From Paraburkholderia sp. LEh10 (GTDB lineage: Bacteria > Pseudomonadota > Gammaproteobacteria > Burkholderiales > Burkholderiaceae), in contig NZ_JAGIPX010000055.1 of NCBI RefSeq assembly GCF_017814945.1, forward strand, positions 1 through 52,899: a stretch of DNA of 52,899 nt. Direction: 5' to 3'. Shown one piece after another: positions 26,944 through 34,910 of the stretch. Under the pieces are notes generated by a model. The model did not search any database and was not told the origin of the DNA. It saw nothing but the letters and a program-made list of their open reading frames with translations. The position numbers and the translations under genes are program-made. Numbering within the stretch: the first letter of the stretch is position 1; every line of letters begins with the position of its first letter.

Positions 26944-27180
26944 ATGACTCACAACGAAACGCTGCACGCCGAGGTGGCGTCGCTGGTCGAATCGGTCGTC
27001 CTGCGCGGCGTGCGCGGCGACGAGCTGTTGCTCGAAACGGGGCTGGTCGATTCCGTGCTCGCCGTCGAAATCGTGATGGGCGTCGAGATGCAGTTCGGCG
27101 TGCGGATTCCGCCCACCGAAATCGCCGAGCACCTCGCGAGCGTGGATGCGCTCAGCGCGTTCGTCGCCGCGCACGGGTAG
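26944..27180 (+). CDS. Acyl carrier protein, DltC-like
   Basis: A 78-residue carrier protein. The phosphopantetheine attachment site is Ser37 in ETGLVDSVLAVEIV, and the following VEMQFGVRIPPTEIAEH matches the helix II-III region of DltC-type carriers. The ATG is preceded by AAGGATC. In Gram-positive bacteria DltC carries D-alanine, loaded by DltA, to the MBOAT protein DltB. Its place between an MBOAT gene and a DltA-like gene, with a 7-base gap to the latter, reproduces the dlt logic. The cargo is not proven; other amino or acyl acids remain possible. Confidence 0.85.
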   Translation: MTHNETLHAEVASLVESVVLRGVRGDELLLETGLVDSVLAVEIVMGVEMQFGVRIPPTEIAEHLASVDALSAFVAAHG

Positions 27181-27187
27181 GCGCGTC

Positions 27188-28678
27188 GTGCGATTCGATC
27201 TGCCGTCGAGCCGCTTTGTCGACACCGACACGCGCGCGGACGCATGGGCCGTGATCGGCGCCGATCGCGCGCTGCGCTGGCGCGAACTGGCGCAAGCCGC
27301 CGACGCGTGGGCGCAGCGGGCGCGCGAGCATGGCTTCGCAGCCGATGTGCCCGTGATCGTGCGCGGCCACAAGGAAGCAGCGTTCTTCGTCGCGATGACG
27401 GGCGCGCTGCTGCTCGGTGCGCCGTTCGTGCCCGTCGATACGATCTATCCCGACGAACGGCTGCGGCGCATCGCGCAGACGCTGGGGGCGCGGATCGTTT
27501 TCGATGCGGCGGCTGACGCGTTCGTGCCGCTGAACGTGGCATCGGATGCGCGGCACGCGAGGGACGACAGCGAACGGTGCGCGGCGCGGCCGCTGCGTGA
27601 GAAGAGTCTCGCGTACGTGCTGTTCACGTCGGGCACGACGGGCGAGCCAAAGGGCGTGCAGATCGGCCGGGAGAGCGTGGCCGCGCTGGCCGACTGGATG
27701 GCGGCGGATTTCGCGCTCGGCGCATCGCCTGTGTTTCTGAACCAGGCGCCGTTCAGCTTCGATCTGTCGATGTACGAACTGTTCGGCACGCTCGCGCTCG
27801 GTGGCACGGCAGTGCTCGCATCGCGGCAACTGACGGCGCGGCGCAGCGCGTTTCTCGATACGCTTGCCCGGCATCGCATGACGACATGGGTTTCGACGCC
27901 TTCGTTCGCGCAACAGCAATTGCTTGACCCGGCATTCTCGCAGCAGGGCTTGCCCGCCCTCGCGACGTTCCTGTTCTGCGGCGAAGTGCTGCCCGTCACG
28001 CTCGCGAAGCAATTGCGCCTGCGCTTCCCCGCAGCGCGGATCATCAATACGTATGGGCCGACGGAGGCAACGGTGGCGAGTACGTCGATAGTCGTCGACG
28101 ATGCGTTGCTCGCGCAGCATGCGCGCCTGCCCGTCGGTTACGCGAAGCGCGGCGCGGCGGTGTTCGTCGATCGGGGCGAGTTGTGCATCGCCGGTCCGCA
28201 CGTGATGCGCGGCTACCTGAACCGCGAGGACCTGAACGAGGCGCGCCTCTTCATGCATGACGGGCAGCGCGCGTTTCGCACGGGCGATCTGGGCGCCGTC
28301 GAAAGCGATGGACTGCTGTTTTGCCACGGCCGCATCGACGATCAGATCAAGATCGGCGGCTACCGGATCGAACTGATGGAAATCGATGCGGCGTTGCGCG
28401 CGCTGCACGGCGTATCGAGCGCGGCGGCCGTGCCGTTGCGGCGTCCCGATGGCTCGGTGGCGCGCATCGTCGGGTTCGTCGCGACGGGCGCCGGCGACGG
28501 CCGCTTGCCCGATGCATTGCGCGACTGGAAAGCGCGGCTCGCCGAACGCCTGCCGCCGTATATGATTCCGTCTGAACTGCTGGCGTGCGCGTCGTTGCCG
28601 GTCACCGTCAACTTCAAGATCGACCGCGCACGGTTAGCCGAGAATTACCGTGACGCACATCTCAAAGCACAGCATTGA
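27188..28678 (+). CDS. DltA-like carrier-protein ligase (adenylation enzyme)
   Basis: A 496-residue ANL enzyme from GTG 27188. Motifs include A3 FTSGTTGEPKG (146-156), FLNQAPFSFDLSMYELF, VSTPSFAQQQLLDPAFSQ, FLFCGEVLPVT and NTYGPTEATVA, and RTGDLGAVE. These stretches follow Bacillus DltA closely, including the Cys (Cys264 here) that in DltA helps select D-alanine. The A10 motif is VNFKIDR: the catalytic Lys is kept but the usual Gly before it is Phe. It should adenylate an amino acid, probably D-Ala, and load the adjacent carrier protein. D-alanylation of a Gram-negative glycan would be unusual; the Bordetella dra locus is the nearest precedent I know. Confidence 0.85.
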   Translation: MRFDLPSSRFVDTDTRADAWAVIGADRALRWRELAQAADAWAQRAREHGFAADVPVIVRGHKEAAFFVAMTGALLLGAPFVPVDTIYPDERLRRIAQTLGARIVFDAAADAFVPLNVASDARHARDDSERCAARPLREKSLAYVLFTSGTTGEPKGVQIGRESVAALADWMAADFALGASPVFLNQAPFSFDLSMYELFGTLALGGTAVLASRQLTARRSAFLDTLARHRMTTWVSTPSFAQQQLLDPAFSQQGLPALATFLFCGEVLPVTLAKQLRLRFPAARIINTYGPTEATVASTSIVVDDALLAQHARLPVGYAKRGAAVFVDRGELCIAGPHVMRGYLNREDLNEARLFMHDGQRAFRTGDLGAVESDGLLFCHGRIDDQIKIGGYRIELMEIDAALRALHGVSSAAAVPLRRPDGSVARIVGFVATGAGDGRLPDALRDWKARLAERLPPYMIPSELLACASLPVTVNFKIDRARLAENYRDAHLKAQH

Positions 28679-29612
28679 ACGGATGGCCGCTCAGGTGGCT
28701 CAGGCCGCTCAGGTTACTCAAGCCGCTCAGGAGCCGCCGTCGCCGCGCCGGCGCGCGCTGCTCGCCGCGGGTCTGAGCGCCGCGCTCACGGCCGCCTGTT
28801 CCACGCCGCGCGCCGGCGATGCGGCGGCGTGGGCGCAAGGCGTCGTCTGGCAACTGGATGAAGACCATGTCGATCCGCGCGGCGACTGGCAGGCGCTCGG
28901 CGTGACGGACCTGCTCGTGCAATGGACGGCCGTCGATGACATCTCGTTCCTGCCGGGCACCGCGACGCAGCAGGAGCCATCGTCCGTGCGTCTGCAGACG
29001 TCCAGCCATCTGCCCGACTGGACGCGTATTGCGCAAGAGCCGTGGGCGCGCAATGTGATCGTCGGTCTCGCGGGCCGTTTCGACGAAACGGGCGCGCGGG
29101 CGCAGATGGCGCGGCTCGTCGAGCAGTCGAAGCGCCTCGTGGCTGCAAGGCCGCCCGTTCATGTCGACGGCTACTACTTTCCCGTCGAGGTCGATCCGAC
29201 GTGGCAGGGCGCGGCGAGGCTCGCACCGTTGCTCGGAGCCTTGCCGCGACCGCTGTGGATCAGCGTGTACGACAATTCGAACATCGGCGGCGCGACGCTC
29301 GCCGCGTGGCTCGACGGCTGGTTGCCGCACGACGTCGGTGTGTTTTTGCAGGACGGTTGCGGCGTGTATGCGCGCGGCCCGGCGGCGGCGCGCGAATACG
29401 CCGATGCACTGGCGGCGCGGCTCGGCAAGGCGCGCGTACGCGTCATCGCCGAGGCCTTTCGGCCCGCCGTGGGTGGCGGGTTTCGCGCAGCAAGCGCGGC
29501 CGAACTGGCGCCGCAGTTGCGCGCCTATCGCGGCTATCGGACCTATCTTTTCGACGGTCCGCATTACGTGTCGGCGCAACTCGTGCAGGAACTGCGGGGC
29601 ATGGCGGGCTGA
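28650..29612 (+). CDS. DUF4434-like TIM-barrel protein, putative lipoprotein glycosidase
   Basis: A 320-residue protein from GTG 28650, overlapping dltA-like by 29 bases; ATG 28683 is an alternative. A Gln/Ala tandem tract comes first, then RRRALLAAGLSAALTAACS, combining Arg residues with a lipobox (TAAC), so a lipoprotein is likely. The rest resembles DUF4434-type glycoside hydrolase-like barrels: GVVWQLDEDHVDPRGDW, VHVDGYYFPVEVDPTW, PLWISVYDNSNIGG and HDVGVFLQDGCGVYARG. Catalytic acids may include Glu in YYFPVEVD and Asp in FLQDG, which is inference. It probably trims or edits the polymer made by the cluster. Confidence 0.68.
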   Translation: MTHISKHSIERMAAQVAQAAQVTQAAQEPPSPRRRALLAAGLSAALTAACSTPRAGDAAAWAQGVVWQLDEDHVDPRGDWQALGVTDLLVQWTAVDDISFLPGTATQQEPSSVRLQTSSHLPDWTRIAQEPWARNVIVGLAGRFDETGARAQMARLVEQSKRLVAARPPVHVDGYYFPVEVDPTWQGAARLAPLLGALPRPLWISVYDNSNIGGATLAAWLDGWLPHDVGVFLQDGCGVYARGPAAAREYADALAARLGKARVRVIAEAFRPAVGGGFRAASAAELAPQLRAYRGYRTYLFDGPHYVSAQLVQELRGMAG

Positions 29613-29676
29613 AGCGCCCCGTACCCCCGATGCCAACGTGGATACGACAAGTGGATACGACAACACGGAGACGCCC

Positions 29677-30648
29677 ATGAAAGCCACTTCTCTCGCGCAT
29701 CTGGGCGTCTCCTGGATCGTCGCCGCGTGCGCCGCGGTGGCGATCCTGCTGCTGTCGGTCGCGTGGCTGCGGCCCGCACTGTCCGCGTGCAAGCGGGTGT
29801 CGGCAAGCGGCATCGGGGCCGTCGCGTTCTACTACGGGGCCAATGTGCGCGCGGAGCAGTTCGAATCGTTCGATACCGTCGTGCTCGAACCCGATAGCGG
29901 TTTCGATCCGGCTGCGCATCTGGCGCATTGTCCGAAGTGGTATGCGTACGTGAGCGTCGGCGAAGTGTCGAAGGCGCGTGCTTACTACGCGAAAATGCCA
30001 CACACGTGGTTGCTGGCCGCCGATGACGCGCGCGACGCGATGCACGATTCGGCGCGCGACTCGATGCACGACTCGGCGGTTGTCGATCAGACCGCGCCGG
30101 GATGGCCGGCGTTCTTCGTCGATGAAATCATCGAGCCGCTGTGGGAACGTGGCTATCGCGGCTTTTTCCTCGATACGCTCGATTCGTATCGGCGCGTCGC
30201 GCAGACGGACGCAGCGCGTGCAAAGCAGCAGGCGGGTCTCGTCGCGGTGTTGCATGCATTGAAAGCACGCTATCCGCAAGCGCAGTTGATCCTCAACCGG
30301 GGCTTCGAGATCCTGCCGCAGGTGCACGATCAGGTTGCGGCCGTCGCGTTCGAATCGTTATTCGGCCGATGGGATCGAACCAATCAGCGTTACGGCGCAG
30401 TGCCCGACCGCGATCGCGAATGGCTGCTCGGCGAAGCGCGCGAGGTTCACGAGCGCTACCAGTTGCCCGTGATCTCGATCGACTATTGCGCGCCCGGCGA
30501 TGATGCGTGCCGCGAGGACATCGTGCGCAAGATCGGGGCGCTCGGCATCGTGCCGTACGTGACGGATGGCGGGTTGCAGACCATCGGCGTGAGCCGGGCG
30601 GTCATCAAGGACGCAGAGCCGCTCATCAGCGTCACGCTCAAGGGGTAG
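29677..30648 (+). CDS. GH114/PelA-like glycoside hydrolase, membrane-anchored
   Basis: A 323-residue protein with an N-terminal membrane helix (residues 9-28) followed by a GH114-like (endo-alpha-1,4-polygalactosaminidase) barrel. Typical segments are AVAFYYGANV, VVLEPDSGFDP, AYVSVGEVS, GYRGFFLDTLDSY and VAAVAFESLFGRWD, the last carrying the Glu that corresponds to the catalytic acid in PelA-type hydrolases. Such enzymes cut amino-sugar polymers in the periplasm during export. ATG 29677 has GGAG 8 bases upstream. A short duplication (AMHDSARDSMHDSA) interrupts a loop. It ends the twelve-gene cluster and suggests a polymer rich in hexosamine. Confidence 0.8.
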   Translation: MKATSLAHLGVSWIVAACAAVAILLLSVAWLRPALSACKRVSASGIGAVAFYYGANVRAEQFESFDTVVLEPDSGFDPAAHLAHCPKWYAYVSVGEVSKARAYYAKMPHTWLLAADDARDAMHDSARDSMHDSAVVDQTAPGWPAFFVDEIIEPLWERGYRGFFLDTLDSYRRVAQTDAARAKQQAGLVAVLHALKARYPQAQLILNRGFEILPQVHDQVAAVAFESLFGRWDRTNQRYGAVPDRDREWLLGEAREVHERYQLPVISIDYCAPGDDACREDIVRKIGALGIVPYVTDGGLQTIGVSRAVIKDAEPLISVTLKG

Positions 30649-30663
30649 CCTGCCGGGCGCGAA

Positions 30664-31287
30664 TCAGCGCAACTGCGTGACGGCGAGCAGCAGCACCATG
30701 CTGCCGATCGCGCCATCCAGCACGCGCCAGGCGGTGGCGCGCCTGAAGAGCGGCGCGAGCGCCCGCGCGCCATAGCCCAATGCAACGAACCAGACCGCGC
30801 TGACGCTCATCGCGCCGATTGCGAAAGCGGCGCGCGAACCCTGCGCTTCACGCGCGCCCGCCGTGCCGATCAGCAGAAACGTATCCAGATAGACATGCGG
30901 GTTGAGCCACGTGAACGCGAGCGTCATCAGCACGATCGGCAATGCGCGCTGCGCGGCCGGCGCGGGATCGTTTTTCGCATCGGTGTCGAGGATCGCGTGA
31001 CCGGGGCGCAGCGAGCGCATCAGCGCGCTGATGCCGAACCACGCGAGATACGCGAGACCCACGTATAACAGCGCGTGAATGAAGGTCGGATAACGTTCGA
31101 CGAGCACCGACGCACCGCCGACGCCCGCGCCGATCAACAGGAAATCCGACAGCGTGCACAGCAGCACGATCTTGCCGATATGCGAACGCATGATGCCTTG
31201 ACGAAGCACGAACGCGTTCTGCGCGCCGATAGTGACGATCAACGACGCGCATAGTGCGGCGCCATGCGAAAAAGCCAGCCAGTTCAT
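30664..31287 (-). CDS. argO: LysE/ArgO-family basic amino-acid exporter
   Basis: A 207-residue inner-membrane protein with six predicted helices. The family motif GAQNAFVLRQGI is near the N-terminus, with LCTLSDFLLIGAGVGG and FTWLNPHVYLDTFLLIG (the NPH motif) later, as in ArgO and LysE, which export arginine and lysine. It is divergent from a LysR gene of ArgP type, about 100 bases away, repeating the argP-argO arrangement. Its stop is convergent with the end of the polysaccharide locus, 15 bases away. Confidence 0.88.
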   Translation of the reverse strand: MNWLAFSHGAALCASLIVTIGAQNAFVLRQGIMRSHIGKIVLLCTLSDFLLIGAGVGGASVLVERYPTFIHALLYVGLAYLAWFGISALMRSLRPGHAILDTDAKNDPAPAAQRALPIVLMTLAFTWLNPHVYLDTFLLIGTAGAREAQGSRAAFAIGAMSVSAVWFVALGYGARALAPLFRRATAWRVLDGAIGSMVLLLAVTQLR

Positions 31288-31385
31288 GGTGTTTTTTGAT
31301 GGAAGGAGGAATCGGATGGCATGAGTGTGCCGCGATCGATAGAATAAGAGAAGCTAATATCGGTAACGCTGCTTAAGGAACGCTA

Positions 31386-32279
31386 ATGCTCGACTATGCC
31401 CTGCTGGATGCGCTCGCGGCCGTCGTGCGCCACGGCTCGTTCGACCGCGCGGCCGCCGCGCTCAATGTGACGCCTTCCGCTGTGTCGCAGCGCGTGAAGC
31501 TGCTGGAGGAGCGCGTCGGCAGCGTGCTCGTCAAGCGCGGGCAGCCTTGTACGGCGACGCGCTCGGGCGCGCTGCTGTGCCGGCATACGGAGCGCGTGCA
31601 ATTGCTCGAAGCCGAACTGAACGGGCGCATGCCGGAGTTGCCGGGCGCGTTGCTGGAGCCGTGGCCGTCGTTGCGCGTCGCCGTCAACGACGACAGCGTG
31701 GGCACGTGGTTCGTCGATGCCGTCGCGGACTTCTGCGTCGAGCGCGGCATGCTTCTCGACCTCGTGATCGACGATCAGGACCACACGGCGCAGCGCATTC
31801 GCGACGGCAGCGTGCAGGGCGCCGTGACGACGCAATCGGAGCCCGTGCAGGGTTGCCGCTCGACGCGTCTTGGACGCATGCGCTATCTCGCCGTTTGCAC
31901 GCCCGCGTATTACGAGCGCTATTTCAGCGAAGGCGTCACGCGCGATACGTTACGACAGGCGCCGTGCGTCGACTTCAATCCGAAAGACCAGCTGCAAAAG
32001 CGCTTCGTGCACAAGATCACGCGCACCGCGTTCGATGCGCCGACGCACTGGATTCCGCACGTCTCCGGTTTCTTGCGCGCGTGCGCGACGGGGCTGGGGT
32101 GGGGCATGTGCCCGGAGCGGATGATCGCCGGGCAACTCGAAAGCGGCGAGTTGATCGACATGGTGCCGGGCAAGCATCTCGATGTCGATCTGTATTGGCA
32201 GAGCTGGCGGCTGTCGATCGGCTGGCTCGACGATTTCGGGGCCGCGCTGCGCAAGCGTTCAGCCGAGTTTCTCGACTGA
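31386..32279 (+). CDS. argP: ArgP/LysG-type LysR regulator
   Basis: A 297-residue LysR protein whose start MLDYALLDALAAVVRHGSFD and helix-turn-helix ALNVTPSAVSQRVKLLEERV follow the ArgP/LysG pattern. ArgP activates argO when arginine is high and is trapped by lysine. The ATG is preceded by AAGGAA. Conserved C-terminal features include FNPKDQLQKRFV and GLGWGMCPERMI. The intergenic stretch contains AT-rich sequence before each start, consistent with a shared control region; an operator could not be defined by eye. Confidence 0.85.
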   Translation: MLDYALLDALAAVVRHGSFDRAAAALNVTPSAVSQRVKLLEERVGSVLVKRGQPCTATRSGALLCRHTERVQLLEAELNGRMPELPGALLEPWPSLRVAVNDDSVGTWFVDAVADFCVERGMLLDLVIDDQDHTAQRIRDGSVQGAVTTQSEPVQGCRSTRLGRMRYLAVCTPAYYERYFSEGVTRDTLRQAPCVDFNPKDQLQKRFVHKITRTAFDAPTHWIPHVSGFLRACATGLGWGMCPERMIAGQLESGELIDMVPGKHLDVDLYWQSWRLSIGWLDDFGAALRKRSAEFLD

Positions 32280-32319
32280 ACGCGACTGACCACTTGCACG
32301 GCAGCGCTTCATGCAACGC

Positions 32320-33672
32320 TCAATGCAGCCGGATCACGGGATGCACGCGACGCCGCAGCCAATGGCTCGCCGTGTCGAGCGTCATGCGCGCGAAGCCCGT
32401 GAGCGACATCAGGTGCCGCCGATAGATCAGCCTGTACACGACCGTCGCGAGCCAACCATCGACGAACACAGGCCGCTCGCGCAGACCGCTCAGATTGCCG
32501 ATCGTGCCGACGTCGCCGAAACCGACCAGCGTGCCCGCGTCGCGATACGTGAATTCGGGCAGCGCTTCGCCACGGACCCGCCACTTCAGCGCGCGCGCCA
32601 GAAACATCGCCTGCTGATGCGCGACCTGCGCACGCGGTGCGAGAAAGCCGTCGCGATGCGAAGGACACGCCGCGCAATCGCCTAACGCGAACACATTGGC
32701 ATCCGTGGTGGTTTGCAGCGTGCGGGTCACGAGCACCTGTGCGTTGCGGTTCACCGCGATGCCGTCGAGCACGCGCAGCACGGGCGGCCCTGCGATGCCC
32801 GCCGTCCAGATGGCGATATCGCTCGGCAGATGCTGGCCATCGTGCGTGCGCACGCAGTCGCCACACACTTCGGTGACGCGCGTATCCGTCAACACTTCGA
32901 CACCCAGCCCGCCGAGAATCCGCTGGGCGCGCGCGGAAATGCGTTGCGTCAGCGCGGGCAGCACGCGATCCGTGCCTTCGATCAGCCGGATGCAGAAGTC
33001 GCGCTCCGGGTCGAGCGCAAAGAGGCTGTAGCGGTGCATCAGGCGAATGCTGTCGCGCAGCGCTGCCGCGAGCTCGACGCCCGTCGCGCCCGCGCCGACG
33101 ATGTTGATCGACACGGGCTGTACCTGCTGTGCGCCGCTCACGCGCCGTGCGTGATTGGCGCGCGTGCAGGCATCGAGCAGCTTGCGCCGGAACGTTTCCG
33201 CGTGTGTGACGCACTCCAGCGGCAACGCGTGTTCCGCCGCGCCCTGCACGCCGAAATAGTTGGTCACGCTGCCGAGCGCGAGCACCAGCGTATCGAATGC
33301 GACCTGACGCGCCGGCAGCACTTCACGGCCGTCCGCGTCACGCGTCGCGCTGATCGTGATGCGTCGTTGCACGCGGTCGAGCGATTGCAGCGAGCCCTGT
33401 TCGAATTCGAAGCCATGACGCCGCGCCTGCACCGCGTATTGCAGCTGATGCGTGGCGGGATCGATCTGGCCCGACGCGGCTTCATGCAGGAGCGGCTTCC
33501 AGAAGTGCGTCGGCGAGCGGTCGACGAGCACGACTTGCGCGTGCCCGGCCTTGCCGAGCGATTCGCCAAGACGCGTAGCGAGTCCCAGTCCGCCCACGCC
33601 GCCGCCGACAATGACGATCCGGTGCGGCGCAGGTTGTGTGCTGCTTGCTGTGTGTCGATCGATCGAGGCCAT
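32320..33672 (-). CDS. ndh: Type II NADH dehydrogenase (NDH-2 family)
   Basis: A 450-residue flavoprotein. The FAD-binding GxGxxG motif is at the start (HRIVIVGGGVGGLGLATRLG), the NADH-binding motif in VNIVGAGATGVELAA-type sequence, and the second FAD contact in NVFALGDCAACP. The C-terminal region with an aromatic/Arg-rich stretch may lie on the membrane. NDH-2 passes electrons from NADH to quinone without pumping protons. ATG 33672 follows AGGAGAG, 9 bases away, and excludes a longer N-terminus. It is convergent with argP and divergent from a LysR gene. A related sulphide:quinone-type role is less likely. Confidence 0.87.
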   Translation of the reverse strand: MASIDRHTASSTQPAPHRIVIVGGGVGGLGLATRLGESLGKAGHAQVVLVDRSPTHFWKPLLHEAASGQIDPATHQLQYAVQARRHGFEFEQGSLQSLDRVQRRITISATRDADGREVLPARQVAFDTLVLALGSVTNYFGVQGAAEHALPLECVTHAETFRRKLLDACTRANHARRVSGAQQVQPVSINIVGAGATGVELAAALRDSIRLMHRYSLFALDPERDFCIRLIEGTDRVLPALTQRISARAQRILGGLGVEVLTDTRVTEVCGDCVRTHDGQHLPSDIAIWTAGIAGPPVLRVLDGIAVNRNAQVLVTRTLQTTTDANVFALGDCAACPSHRDGFLAPRAQVAHQQAMFLARALKWRVRGEALPEFTYRDAGTLVGFGDVGTIGNLSGLRERPVFVDGWLATVVYRLIYRRHLMSLTGFARMTLDTASHWLRRRVHPVIRLH

Positions 33673-33799
33673 GATGGGTACTCTCCTGAGACGTTTTGAA
33701 TTCGATTCATGCCTTAACTGCATCAGTCAGGTCGAGTATAGAATCGGGGAAATCAGCAGCACAATTTAATGTTTGTACGCGATATATAGGTTAAGGCTT

Positions 33800-34753
33800 A
33801 TGTTAAAGGCGGCGACGTTTCGTCAATTGAAGGCGCTTCATACGGTGGCGAAGCTCGGCAGCGTGTCGGGCGCAGCGGAGGAATTGCGCTTGACGCAGCC
33901 TGCCGTGTCGCTGCAAATCAGGTTGCTTGAAGAGGCGGCCGGCGCACCTCTTTTGCAGCGCGTAGGACGCGGCGTGCAATTGACGGCCGCGGGCGAAATC
34001 CTCGCGCGCTATGCGCTCGAAATCCTCGACCTGTGGAACGGCGCCGCCGACGACCTGGCCGCGTTGCACGGCGAGCAGGGCGGCACGCTGCGCATCGGCG
34101 CGATCACGACGGCCGAATATCTGATTCCGCCGTTTCTCGTGCGCTTCACGGAAGCGCGGCCGCAAGTGAAGGTGCAGTTCAAGGTGGGCAACCGCGCGGA
34201 CATCATCCGCATGCTCGCGACGCATGAAATCGATCTCGCCGTAATGGGCAGCCCGCCGCGTGAGTTGCGCACCGTTGCCACCGCGTTCGCGAAGCACCCG
34301 ATGGCGTTCGTCGCGTCGCCGTCGCATGCGCTGATGAAGCGCAAGCGCCTCACGCTCGGCGATCTGGAATCGGCGAACCTGTTCGTGCGCGAGCGCGGTT
34401 CGGGCACGCGCTCGACGGTCGAGAACCTGTTCAGGCAGGCGGGGCACAAGATCCATATCGGCTCCGAACTGTCGAGCAACGAGGCGATCAAGCAACTGGT
34501 GGAAGCGGGGCTTGGCATTTCGTTCCTGTCGCTGCACGCATGCACGCTGGAGTTTCAGGCGGGCCTGCTCGCTTTGCTGCCGCTGCCGCACAATCCCATC
34601 GAGCGCGACTGGTACGTGATGCATGTGTCGGACAAGCGTCTGCCGCACGTCGCGAGCCTGTTCCGCGATTTCCTGATCGACGAGGGGATGAAGGGCAGCG
34701 TGCCGATTCCGATGCCGTCGGTTGCGGCCGCAAGAAAGCGCCGCCGCGCGTGA
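33800..34753 (+). CDS. CbbR-like LysR-family regulator
   Basis: A 317-residue LysR protein: FRQLKALHTVAKLGSVSGAA, then RLTQPAVSLQIRLLEEAAG form the DNA-binding domain, and the ligand domain has IGAITTAEYLIPPFL and VMGSPPREL, pieces shared with CbbR-type regulators. ATG 33800 follows TTAAGG closely; the frame also opens at TTG 33773. No Calvin-cycle genes are in the window. It lies upstream of the broken NCS1 permease and may have regulated that cluster, or the divergent NADH dehydrogenase. Confidence 0.8.
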   Translation: MLKAATFRQLKALHTVAKLGSVSGAAEELRLTQPAVSLQIRLLEEAAGAPLLQRVGRGVQLTAAGEILARYALEILDLWNGAADDLAALHGEQGGTLRIGAITTAEYLIPPFLVRFTEARPQVKVQFKVGNRADIIRMLATHEIDLAVMGSPPRELRTVATAFAKHPMAFVASPSHALMKRKRLTLGDLESANLFVRERGSGTRSTVENLFRQAGHKIHIGSELSSNEAIKQLVEAGLGISFLSLHACTLEFQAGLLALLPLPHNPIERDWYVMHVSDKRLPHVASLFRDFLIDEGMKGSVPIPMPSVAAARKRRRA

Positions 34754-34910
34754 AAGCTGCCGATTCATTTCGACGTTTACGATTGTGCCAACGAGATTTG
34801 TGCGCGCATTGTTTCTCTTTACAGTGGCAGCCAGACATTTGCGAAAAGCGGACGCCGCGTGACTGCCGCGAGCCGCGGTGATTGCCCTGGCCGTCAGAGG
34901 AGTCGGAGAC

